Assembly (NCBI RefSeq): GCF_000332355.1
Contig: NZ_KB235958.1
Location: 3,734,756-3,777,124 of the forward strand
Length of the DNA: 42,369 nucleotides
Direction: 5' to 3'
Origin: Baaleninema simplex PCC 7105
GTDB taxonomy: Bacteria; Cyanobacteriota; Cyanobacteriia; Cyanobacteriales; Geitlerinemataceae
The position numbers and the translations under genes are program-made. The notes under the pieces were generated by a model. That model was not told the origin of the DNA and made no database searches. It worked only from the letters and a program-made list of their open reading frames with translations. This document shows positions 1-8,603 of this stretch, in pieces (within the stretch, counting starts at the first letter, position 1; each line of letters begins with the position of its first letter).

Positions 1-193
1 AAGTCACGCACCCTACGGACTGTTGGCGGTGTACATTGGCGGTGCGTGACGAGCGCTCGGTCTCAGGATTTACACCCGATTTTTCAAGTCACGCACCCTT
101 GTCTGTTGGCGGTGTACATTGGCGGTGCGTGACGAGCGCTCGGTCTCAGGATTTACACCCGATTTTTCAAGTCACGCACCCTACGGACTGTTG
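1..193. repeat. Tandem copies of an 83-85 bp intergenic repeat
   Basis: Two nearly identical units lie head to tail (1-85 and 86-168), followed by the first 25 bases of a third (169-193). Each unit holds a 10-bp inverted pair, GTCACGCACC and GGTGCGTGAC, separated by about 27 bases, so each can fold as a hairpin. The second unit differs by a small deletion in the loop. The window edge may cut a longer array. An inverted copy lies at 2728-2804. Confidence 0.9.
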
Positions 194-206
194 ACTGCTT
201 CGCGGT

Positions 207-1457
207 TTACTGTAAATTTGGGGCGGACATTTCTTGCATGACGGTTTCGATGTTCACTTGAAAATAGGCTTCTCGATTGCCCAGTTGTCGCGCCAGTTCT
301 AGGCCGCGTCGGAAGGCTTCTAAGGCGGGGCCGTAGTTTTGGCGTCGCTGTTGCAGTTTGCCGATGCGATCGTACGTAACCATCAAGCCGTAGGTGTCTC
401 GCGCCAGTTGGTGGACGTCAAGTTGGGTGCGATAGACCTGAAGTGCCGCGTCGAATTCGTTATACCGTTCGTAGAGCAAAGCTAGGCGATCGAGGGCTTC
501 TTGGGCGCGGTAGAACTGCAAGGCTTCCCAGGCCAGGCGATAGGCGTCTTGAAACTGCGTCACGGCGGCGTTTAACTGTCCGATCGCAGCATAATCGTCG
601 CCGATCGCGAGCTTTAATGCCGTGACTTTGGCAATATCGTTGAGAGTGCGGTAGTAGGTTTCTAATTCCTGTTTGACGGCGATCGCGTCTTCGTATCGGC
701 GGAGTTGGTCGTAAATATAAGCCAACTGCGTTAAATAATAGGCTTCTGACAAGCGATCGCCCCGAGAAACCGCCATCTCCCGCAGTTCGCGATAAGCCGC
801 CGCCGCTTCCTCGTAATCCAAATCCTGCAAAGCGATACGGGCGATTTGCCGCAGGGTTTCTTCCTCCGTGATGGGATCGTTGCGATCGCGGGCGATCGCT
901 AACACCCGTTCGAGTAAGTCCAAGGCTGCCTGACGGGCCCCGACTTCTTCGTAGGCTTGGGCTAAACGCTGCAACACCTCCACGTTGGGGGTTTCCCGTT
1001 CCTCGAGCTGTTCGGCTTGCAGTTGGCGCAACCGCTGCGTCATCACTTGCGCTTGATAGAAGTTTTCCTGCTGCCATGCGATACTACCGACGCGAAGCAG
1101 AGCTTCCAACTCCGCTGAAGTCCCTAAAAACCGCCGCAAGCGGATTTCGCGGTTCCACAACTCGAAGGCGGTGGCGGCGTCTCCTTGCGCTAAAGCCGCT
1201 TGTGCGCGAGCGTTGAGGGTATCGAGAGCGCGATCGAGCTGGCGTCGTTCCTCCGGTTTCAGTTCCGTTGCTCCCTCCCACACCGCTTCAGGAATCAGGG
1301 GATCGGGTTCCGTCAGTTCTAGGGGACTGGGGGGAAAACTGTTTTCGGGTTCGGCGCGAACCCCAAGCGCAAACGTCAAACTCCCGAGGAGCGTCGCCAC
1401 AGCGAGGACGTTGGCTGATACAGTAAGAAACCGAAATCGCAAATGCAAAAAAGCCAT
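207..1457 (-). CDS. Exported tetratricopeptide-repeat (TPR) protein
   Basis: A 416-residue protein starting at the ATG at 1457. Residues 1-35 look like a Sec signal peptide: basic start (LHLRFRF), a hydrophobic stretch (VLAVATLLGSLTFALG), and a likely signal peptidase I site after VRA. The mature part is almost entirely helical TPR units, about seven, from roughly residue 118 to 400. Recognisable consensus stretches include AYEEVGARQAALDLLERVL, YEEAAAAYRELREMA and YGPALEAFRRGLELARQLG. TPR proteins are scaffolds for protein-protein contacts; no catalytic domain is visible. It is divergent from the phytase-like gene with only about 16 bp between the starts, so the two may share a control region. 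The partner is unknown. Signal peptide and TPR calls are firm; the role is not. Confidence 0.85.
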   Translation of the reverse strand: MAFLHLRFRFLTVSANVLAVATLLGSLTFALGVRAEPENSFPPSPLELTEPDPLIPEAVWEGATELKPEERRQLDRALDTLNARAQAALAQGDAATAFELWNREIRLRRFLGTSAELEALLRVGSIAWQQENFYQAQVMTQRLRQLQAEQLEERETPNVEVLQRLAQAYEEVGARQAALDLLERVLAIARDRNDPITEEETLRQIARIALQDLDYEEAAAAYRELREMAVSRGDRLSEAYYLTQLAYIYDQLRRYEDAIAVKQELETYYRTLNDIAKVTALKLAIGDDYAAIGQLNAAVTQFQDAYRLAWEALQFYRAQEALDRLALLYERYNEFDAALQVYRTQLDVHQLARDTYGLMVTYDRIGKLQQRRQNYGPALEAFRRGLELARQLGNREAYFQVNIETVMQEMSAPNLQ

Positions 1458-1473
1458 TGATGTGGGGTCGATC

Positions 1474-2697
1474 GTGCTTGTAAATCAGTTATTGACCGTG
1501 CTGCGCGTCCGACGCCGCGCCTTGTTCCGAGTTGTCGGACTGTTCTGTGTTGCCGTTGCTGCGAGTTCCCTCGTCGGATGTAGTTTGCCGCAAGTCCAAG
1601 CCGAAAATCGGCTGTTTCTCGATCTGTCGGTGGATTATCTCGACGACTCCCAACTGAGCGAGATCGAGTTCGAGGGAACGCCAGTCGGCGGACTGTCCGC
1701 CCTGACCTACGATCGCCAACAGGGAGTATTTTATGCCCTCTCAGACGATCGCGGGATGTTAGCTCCGGCTCGATTTTATACTTTAACCTTGACCCTCGAC
1801 AGCAGCGACCCGAACTCGCCCGAGATTGCCGACTTGTCCGTGACAGATGTTACCGAACTGACAGACGCATCCGGGGAACCGTTTGCTCCCGGTGCGATCG
1901 ATCCCGAAGGATTGGCGTTGTCTCCCGACGGAACCCTGTTCGTATCTAGCGAAGGCGTCGCCAGCGAGGGCATCGCGCCGTTTGTTGCCGAGTTCGATCG
2001 CTCCGGTCAGCTAATTCGCCAACTCCCCTTACCCGAGTATTTTATTCCCGACAGTGTCGGTGAGGCGCAGGAACTGGGCGTTCGGGACAACCTAGGATTC
2101 GAGGCATTAACCGTCGGCGGTTTGGGAAGTGGGGAACCCTATCGGGTGTTCGCCGCCACCGAATCGGCACTGCAACAAGATTTCGATCCCGACACCGACA
2201 GCATCGAGACGATTAACTGTCGTCTGTTACATTACGTCGTTATCGCAGAGCGATCGCAAATCGTCGCCGAACACCTGTATCGCCTCGATCCGCCCCCGTC
2301 TTCCCTGACGATTAGCCACGGCTTAGTCGAACTGCTGTCTCTCGACGGTGCGAGCGCTTTAAACCTCAATGGAAGCGGCTATTTTCTGGCGTTAGAACGT
2401 AGTTTCGGCGCGTCTGGGTTTGGGGCAAAACTGTTTCAAGCTAACATTGGCAGTGCCACCGACGTTTCGACGCTCACTTATTTACGGGGCGATCTCGACG
2501 GCATCGATCCCTTAGCCAAACGGTTGCTACTGGATTTAAACGAGTTAGACTTCGATCTCGACAACCTCGAAGGGATGACCTTCGGTCCTCGTTTACCAGA
2601 CGGTTCCCAGAGTTTGTTGTTCGTTAGCGACAATAACTTTCGCGACGAACAGAAAACAGAGATCTTGCTATTTCGGTTGCGTAAAACGCCGTCATAA
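1474..2697 (+). CDS. Phytase-like (esterase-like) beta-propeller lipoprotein
   Basis: About 407 residues. No ATG precedes the signal sequence. I chose the GTG at 1474, which has a GGGG run about 6 bases upstream; GTG at 1462 or 1498 is also possible. The N-terminus has basic residues (RVRRR), a hydrophobic core, and a lipobox ending LVGC, so a lipidated periplasmic or outer-surface protein is likely. The rest resembles the 'esterase-like activity of phytase' family (PF13449): GLSALTYDRQQGVFYALSDD near the N-terminus, then IDPEGLALSPDGTLFVSSEG, NLGFEALTVGG, and the closing NLEGMTFGPRLPDG with LLFVSDNNF. Such proteins are predicted propellers that may release phosphate from extracellular esters; activity here is inference. 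The reading frame continues upstream antisense to the TPR gene, but that part has no coding character. Confidence 0.8.
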   Translation: MLVNQLLTVLRVRRRALFRVVGLFCVAVAASSLVGCSLPQVQAENRLFLDLSVDYLDDSQLSEIEFEGTPVGGLSALTYDRQQGVFYALSDDRGMLAPARFYTLTLTLDSSDPNSPEIADLSVTDVTELTDASGEPFAPGAIDPEGLALSPDGTLFVSSEGVASEGIAPFVAEFDRSGQLIRQLPLPEYFIPDSVGEAQELGVRDNLGFEALTVGGLGSGEPYRVFAATESALQQDFDPDTDSIETINCRLLHYVVIAERSQIVAEHLYRLDPPPSSLTISHGLVELLSLDGASALNLNGSGYFLALERSFGASGFGAKLFQANIGSATDVSTLTYLRGDLDGIDPLAKRLLLDLNELDFDLDNLEGMTFGPRLPDGSQSLLFVSDNNFRDEQKTEILLFRLRKTPS

Positions 2698-2727
2698 TTG
2701 ACAATTGACAACGTTTTTTACAGTCAC

Positions 2728-2804
2728 CAGTCCGTAGGGTGCGTGACTTGAAAAATCGGGTGTAAATCCTGAGACCGATCGCTCGTCACGCACCGCCAAT
2801 GTAG
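2728..2804. repeat. Inverted copy of the 83-85 bp repeat
   Basis: This is the reverse complement of the unit at 1-85, from the GTCACGCACC arm through GGTGCGTGAC. One change (GAGCGATCGG for GAGCGCTCGG) turns the centre into part of a GCGATCG-like site. Together with 1-193 it brackets the TPR/phytase-like gene pair in opposite orientation. Confidence 0.85.
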
Positions 2805-2821
2805 CCGAAGTCAGGTCAATA

Positions 2822-2897
2822 CTTCTCCCCTTCTCCCCTTCTCCCCTTCTCCCCCTCTCCCCCTCTCCCCCTCTCCCTTACTCCCTTACTCCCCCTC
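2822..2897. repeat. Polypyrimidine microsatellite upstream of cpcT
   Basis: An uninterrupted pyrimidine-rich tract made of 7-9 base units (CTTCTCCCC, then CTCTCCCC, then CTCCCTTA). It ends about 14 bases before the cpcT ATG, so it occupies the place of the 5' leader and may affect translation or slip during replication. No Shine-Dalgarno sequence is visible within it. Confidence 0.85.
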
Positions 2898-2910
2898 GAC
2901 TTATTTGCCC

Positions 2911-3513
2911 ATGACACATTCGACAGATTTAAAAACTTTAGCGAGTTGGATGGCTTCAGATTTCAGCAACCGCCAACAAGCCTTTGAGAACCCACCCTTG
3001 TTCGCCCAAGTCCGGGCTTGTATGCGTCCGCTCCCGCCGGACGTCTTGTCGGGGGTGAGTTTTTATTTAGAACAAGCTTACGAATACGCCCTCAACCGTC
3101 CCTATCGAACACGAGTGTTGAATCTCCAAGTCGTTGGCGACGGAGACGAGAAAAAAATCGTCATTACTAATTACGCGATCGCCAACGCCGAAGAATTTTT
3201 CGGAGCCTCCCGAGAGCCACAGCGGTTGAGTTCTTTAACGAGCGATCGCCTCACCGCCCTATCGGGTTGTAACTTTATCGTAGACTGGACGGGACGAAGT
3301 TTTAAAGGAACCGTCGAACCCGGAAAAAGATGTCTCGTCGAGCGAAACGGGAAAACCACCTATCTCGATAGCACCTTTGAAATCTCAGCCACTCACTTTA
3401 CGACCCTCGATCGCGGTTACGATCCCGATACGGGCGAGCGGGTTTGGGGATCGGTGGCCGGTGCGTTTGAATTCGAGCGTTTGACGAGTTTCGCCAACGA
3501 AGTTCGCACGTGA
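2911..3513 (+). CDS. cpcT: Phycocyanin chromophore lyase CpcT (CpcT/CpeT family)
   Basis: A 200-residue protein from the ATG at 2911; a TTG two codons earlier is less likely. The whole chain matches the CpcT/CpeT lyase family as I know it: TLASWMASDFSNRQQAFENP at the start, RACMRPLPPDVLSGVSFYLE, then GCNFIVDWTGRSFKG, VEPGKRCLVERNGKTTYLDS and the C-terminal LDRGYDPDTGERVWGSVAG. Family members attach phycocyanobilin to Cys-153 of the phycocyanin beta subunit on the cytoplasmic side, before phycobilisome assembly. Length is normal for the family. It stands alone on the plus strand, not next to cpc genes. The polypyrimidine tract immediately upstream is unusual as a leader. CpcT rather than CpeT is preferred because of the close match at both termini. 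Confidence 0.92.
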   Translation: MTHSTDLKTLASWMASDFSNRQQAFENPPLFAQVRACMRPLPPDVLSGVSFYLEQAYEYALNRPYRTRVLNLQVVGDGDEKKIVITNYAIANAEEFFGASREPQRLSSLTSDRLTALSGCNFIVDWTGRSFKGTVEPGKRCLVERNGKTTYLDSTFEISATHFTTLDRGYDPDTGERVWGSVAGAFEFERLTSFANEVRT

Positions 3514-3548
3514 GGAGTCGCCAGAGAGCGCCCGTACCCGAGCTGTAG

Positions 3549-4814
<1,266 letters not shown>

Positions 4815-4904
4815 GGAGAAAACGGGTGTCCGATACCTCGGTTTGTCCCGTGCTGTCAGGCTGGGGCGATCGATCGCCGAATTTTTGAAAACGACCGGTA
4901 GACC

Positions 4905-6038
4905 ATGCGTATTGCCCTATTCACCGAAACATTTTTGCCGAAAGTCGATGGCATCGTCACTCGTCTGCGCCACACCGTCGAACACTTGCAGCGGTTGGGC
5001 GACGAGGTCTTGGTGGTTTGTCCCGACGGAGGGTTGACCGAGTATAAAGGGGCGCAAATTCTCGGCGTACCGGGATTTCCCCTGCCTTTGTATCCCGAGT
5101 TAAAGTTGGCCGTTCCCAACCCCTCGATTCGTCCGGTGTTAGAGGAGTTCGCGCCGGATTTGATTCACATCGTCAATCCGGCCGTGTTGGGGTTGGGCGG
5201 ACTGTACTATGCCAAGTCGATGAAAGTGCCGCTGGTGGCGTCGTACCACACCCATTTACCGCAGTATCTCCAGCATTACGGGTTGGGAATGTTTGAAGAG
5301 GTGCTTTGGGGATTGCTGCGGGGCGCCCACAACCAAGCTCAGTTGAATTTGTGTACGTCGACGGCGATGGTGGAGGAGTTGAGCGCCCACGGTATCGAAC
5401 GGGTAGACTTGTGGCAGCGCGGCGTAGATACAGAGATGTTTCAACCGCACTTGGCCAGTCAGAAAATGCGCGATCGCCTGAGCCAAGGTCATCCTGACGC
5501 GCCGCTGCTGCTCTACGTCGGTCGGTTGTCGGCGGAAAAAGAGATCGATCGCATCCGCCCCGTGTTAGAAGCCATTCCCAACGCGCGACTGGCGTTAGTG
5601 GGAGACGGCCCGCACCGTCAGGCACTCGAGGAACATTTTGCCGAAACGCCGACCAATTTTGTCGGGTACTTGAAAGGATTGGAGTTAGGGGCAGCTTATG
5701 CCTCGGCGGATGCCTTTATTTTTCCATCCCGCACAGAAACCCTAGGACTCGTGCTGTTAGAAGCGATGGCGGCGGGTTGTCCGGTGGTGGCGGCGGGAAC
5801 GGGCGGTATTACTGATATCGTCACGGACGGCTCGAACGGGTATCTGTTCGAGCCCGCCGACGAAGAAGGGGCGATTCGCGCGACGCAACGCCTGCTCGAT
5901 AACACGCAGGAGCGAGAAACGCTACGAGCCAACGCACGTCGAGAAGCCGAACGTTGGGGTTGGGAAGCAGCAACTCGCAACCTGCAACAGTACTATCGCC
6001 GTGTCGTGACGGTCGATCGGCTTCCGTCGGCGGCGTAA
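4905..6038 (+). CDS. sqdX: Sulfoquinovosyltransferase (SQDG synthase), GT4
   Basis: A 377-residue GT-B glycosyltransferase of family 4. It transfers sulfoquinovose from the SqdB product to diacylglycerol at the membrane face, completing SQDG. Evidence: the N-terminal MRIALFTETFLPKVDGIVTR, ASYHTHLPQYLQHYG in the acceptor half, GVDTEMF at the domain junction, LYVGRLSAEKEIDR with the conserved phosphate-contacting Arg and Lys, and the EX7E-like stretch PSRTETLGLVLLEAMAAGCP. It ends in a short Arg-rich helix. It lies 90 bp after sqdB, and a hairpin-plus-T-run terminator follows. The start is the only ATG that gives the conserved first strand, though the ribosome site is weak. Confidence 0.95.
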   Translation: MRIALFTETFLPKVDGIVTRLRHTVEHLQRLGDEVLVVCPDGGLTEYKGAQILGVPGFPLPLYPELKLAVPNPSIRPVLEEFAPDLIHIVNPAVLGLGGLYYAKSMKVPLVASYHTHLPQYLQHYGLGMFEEVLWGLLRGAHNQAQLNLCTSTAMVEELSAHGIERVDLWQRGVDTEMFQPHLASQKMRDRLSQGHPDAPLLLYVGRLSAEKEIDRIRPVLEAIPNARLALVGDGPHRQALEEHFAETPTNFVGYLKGLELGAAYASADAFIFPSRTETLGLVLLEAMAAGCPVVAAGTGGITDIVTDGSNGYLFEPADEEGAIRATQRLLDNTQERETLRANARREAERWGWEAATRNLQQYYRRVVTVDRLPSAA

Positions 6039-6099
6039 GAGATTGAGATCCGAGCGTTTTAACAAAATCGACGTTAATTCTGTCAATTTTTTACTAATT

Positions 6100-6141
6100 T
6101 GGAGTAGAGTGTCTGTTTGGATGCCTCTACTCTATTTTTTT
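6100..6141 (+). terminator. Rho-independent terminator after sqdX
   Basis: A stem pairs 6100-6109 with 6125-6134 (core GAGTAGAG / CTCTACTC), with a 15-base loop, followed by seven T residues (6135-6141). It lies about 60 bp beyond the sqdX stop and fits the end of the sqdB-sqdX unit. The following GAGATGCACC resembles the end of the small repeat element at 34431-34584; this may be chance. Confidence 0.75.
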
Positions 6142-6453
6142 GAGATGCACCTCAAGGAAGATCCTGTTCCCCGTTCCCCCTTCCCTCTCCACGATCGACT
6201 GTTTTACAAAGATTATATAAAATTGATTTTCCTCAGCATTCCTTTACACTTCTTGAAGATAGTGTTAAGACAAGCTGCAATCTCGATGAAGTTTCGTCTG
6301 AGAGTTAGATAATAAAACTAGAAAAACAGTCAACTGAGATTTAAGGGGATCGTCGAGTAAAACCCGGACTGTATCGAGGGTTGAGTCCTGACGATCGCGG
6401 TAATTCTCAGACGAACCAACTATCTCAAACCGATTATATTTGAGGAGAAGGTT
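6142..6453 (+). promoter_or_regulatory. Leader of the EF-G-like gene with an inverted repeat
   Basis: No convincing gene is present; an 89-codon open frame (6043-6312) has no coding character. An 11-bp inverted pair, TTCGTCTGAGA at 6293-6303 and TCTCAGACGAA at 6405-6415, could close a long-range stem about 38 bases before the ATG. A good ribosome site, GAGGAG (6442-6447), sits 6 bases before the start. Any regulatory role is inference. Confidence 0.4.
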
Positions 6454-8478
6454 ATGACCGAAACCGTTCGATCGAATTGGCGAAATATTGCAATTGTCGG
6501 TCCCTACTTAAGTGGAAAAACAACGTTACTCGAAAGTCTATTGTTCGTAACGGGGGCAACGACGCGTAAAGGCAGCGTGGCCGAGGGAAACACTGTCGGC
6601 GACAGCGCCCCAGAAGCACAACAGCGACAAATGAGCGTGGAAGTGTCCGCCGCCTGCACCGAGTATGGCGGCGTTAACTTTACCTTTCTCAACTGTCCGG
6701 GGTCGATCGAGTTCGCCCAAGAAACCGATAACGCCCTCATCGGCGTGGGTTCGGCGGTGGTCGTCTGCGAACCGGACGTCAGCCGCGTTCTAACCCTAGC
6801 GCCGCTGTTTAAATTCCTCGACGATTGGGAAATTCCCCATATCGTTTTTATCAACAAAATGGATCGCCCCACCTCCAGCTTTAGCGAGGTGTTAAACGCG
6901 TTGCGCGAGGTGTCGTCTCGTCCCCTGGTTCCCCATCAATATCCCATTCGCCAAGGGGAAAACGTCACCGGATTTATCGATCTCGTCAGCGAACAGGCGT
7001 TTCAATTCCACGAAGGAGCGCCGTCAGACCCGATTCCGCTGCCGGAAAGCCTTAAAGAAGAAGAACATATCGCGCGGCAGGAAATGCTCGAAAGCCTTGC
7101 CGACTTTGACGATCGCCTGCTCGAAGAACTCCTCGAAGACATCGAACCGCCCCAAGAGGAAATCGTCAAAGACCTGAAAATGGAACTCGGTGCCGACCTC
7201 ATCGTTCCAGTGTTTCTCGGCGTGGCCACCGAAGATTACGGCGTGCGCCACCTGCTCGATGCCTTGCTGCGGGAAACCCCCGAACCCAGTGAAACGGCCA
7301 AACGTCGCGGCATCGACGCCAAACCCGATAAACCCATCGCCCAAGTTCTCAAAACCTACTACACTCCTCAAGGGGGCAAACAGTCCCTCGTGCGGGTGTG
7401 GAACGGTACGCTCACCGATGGCATGACCCTCGACGGCAGCCGCATCGGAGGGATTTACCGCCTGATGGGAAGCGACCAAAAGAGCTTACAAGAAGCGCAA
7501 ATCGGCGAAATCGTAGCATTGGGACGGCTCGACACCGCCCAAACGGGAGACACCCTCAGCGACGATGGCAGCGTGGAACTGCCTAAAGCTCAAGCGTTAG
7601 CGCCCGTGTTTGCATTGGCGATCGCCCCAGAACGGCGTAAAGACGAAGTGAAAATGAGTTCGGCCCTGTCGAAACTCGTCGAAGAAGATCCCGCCTTGAC
7701 CTGGGAACAACACGCCGACACCCACGAAATCATTTTATGGGGTCAGGGGGAAATTCATATCAAGGTGGCGCTCGATCGCCTGCGGCGGAAGTACAACCTT
7801 CCCATGACGACGCACCTGCCGAAAGTTCAGTACAAAGAGACGATTCGGAAATCGACTTCCTCGATTCACGGACGGTACAAACACCAAAGCGGCGGACACG
7901 GACAGTACGGCGACGTATATCTCGACATCAAACCTCTCGAACGGGGATCGGGATTCGAGTTTAACGAAACTATCGTCGGCGGCGTGGTTCCCAAACAGTA
8001 CATTCCCGGCGTCGAAATGGGGGTTCGGGAGTATCTCGATAAAGGGCCGCTCGGATTCCCCGTCGTGGACGTGGCGGTGACGCTGACGAACGGTTCCTAT
8101 CACTCCGTCGATAGTTCCGAACAAGCGTTCAAACAGGCGGCGCGCGTGGCAATGCAGGCGGGAATGCCCCAATGTCAGCCCGCGTTACTCGAACCCATCG
8201 CCTCCGTGGACATTTCTACACCGAACGAGTTCACCTCGAAGGTGTTACAACTGATTAGCACGCGGCGCGGACAGATTCTCGGCTACGAAGCGATCGCCGG
8301 ATGGAAAGGCTGGGACAAAGTCTCGGCGTACCTACCGGAGTCGGAAATGCAGGATTTGATCGTCGAACTGCGATCGCTGACAATGGGAGTCGGCTTCTTC
8401 AACTGGCAGTACGATCGCTTGCAACAGGTTCCCGAAAAACTGGTCGAACGGATTCTGTCGCAGTTGTCTGACGAGTAG
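6454..8478 (+). CDS. EF-G-like translational GTPase paralogue (non-canonical)
   Basis: A 674-residue protein with the five-domain EF-G layout. The P-loop is GPYLSGKTT (residues 16-24), and the G4 motif NKMD lies at 134-137. Domain IV/V stretches are recognisable, such as GHGQYGDVYLDIKPL, KQYIPGVEMGVREYLDKGP and RGQILGYEAIAGWKGWD. It is not the main elongation factor: the G3 box, normally DTPGH, reads NCPGS, so both the Mg-coordinating Asp and the GTP-activating His are absent, and switch I is poorly conserved. This fits the group of divergent EF-G-like proteins that many cyanobacteria carry beside the canonical fusA. It may bind ribosomes with altered or no GTP hydrolysis (inference). It stands alone, with a strong ribosome site and an unusual leader. 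Confidence 0.85.
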   Translation: MTETVRSNWRNIAIVGPYLSGKTTLLESLLFVTGATTRKGSVAEGNTVGDSAPEAQQRQMSVEVSAACTEYGGVNFTFLNCPGSIEFAQETDNALIGVGSAVVVCEPDVSRVLTLAPLFKFLDDWEIPHIVFINKMDRPTSSFSEVLNALREVSSRPLVPHQYPIRQGENVTGFIDLVSEQAFQFHEGAPSDPIPLPESLKEEEHIARQEMLESLADFDDRLLEELLEDIEPPQEEIVKDLKMELGADLIVPVFLGVATEDYGVRHLLDALLRETPEPSETAKRRGIDAKPDKPIAQVLKTYYTPQGGKQSLVRVWNGTLTDGMTLDGSRIGGIYRLMGSDQKSLQEAQIGEIVALGRLDTAQTGDTLSDDGSVELPKAQALAPVFALAIAPERRKDEVKMSSALSKLVEEDPALTWEQHADTHEIILWGQGEIHIKVALDRLRRKYNLPMTTHLPKVQYKETIRKSTSSIHGRYKHQSGGHGQYGDVYLDIKPLERGSGFEFNETIVGGVVPKQYIPGVEMGVREYLDKGPLGFPVVDVAVTLTNGSYHSVDSSEQAFKQAARVAMQAGMPQCQPALLEPIASVDISTPNEFTSKVLQLISTRRGQILGYEAIAGWKGWDKVSAYLPESEMQDLIVELRSLTMGVGFFNWQYDRLQQVPEKLVERILSQLSDE

Positions 8479-8603
8479 GGAGTAGGGGAGCTTCTTCAGG
8501 GAAGAGTGAAGAGTGAAGAGTGAGGAGAGCAAACAGGAAACAGTGTCTCATCATCTCATCCCCTCACTGGTGACTGGTGACTGGTGACTGAAACACTGTT
8601 TCC
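8479..8603. repeat. Short tandem heptamers between convergent genes
   Basis: This gap between convergent genes holds GAAGAGT-type repeats (around 8503-8525) and three GTGACTG heptamers (around 8571-8588). Similar GTGACTG repeats recur near 32550. These are low-complexity tandem heptamers of a kind common in cyanobacterial intergenic DNA; no gene is visible. Confidence 0.6.

Noticed and set aside
1-193. Possible CRISPR array
   Set aside because: The repeated unit is 83-85 bp with almost identical interiors and no distinct spacers; no cas genes are present.
1171-1473. Upstream extension of the phytase-like ORF
   Set aside because: It lies antisense to the TPR gene; the lipoprotein signal at 1474 onward sets the start.
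6043-6312. An 89-codon ORF after sqdX
   Set aside because: It runs through the terminator hairpin and has no coding character or ribosome site.
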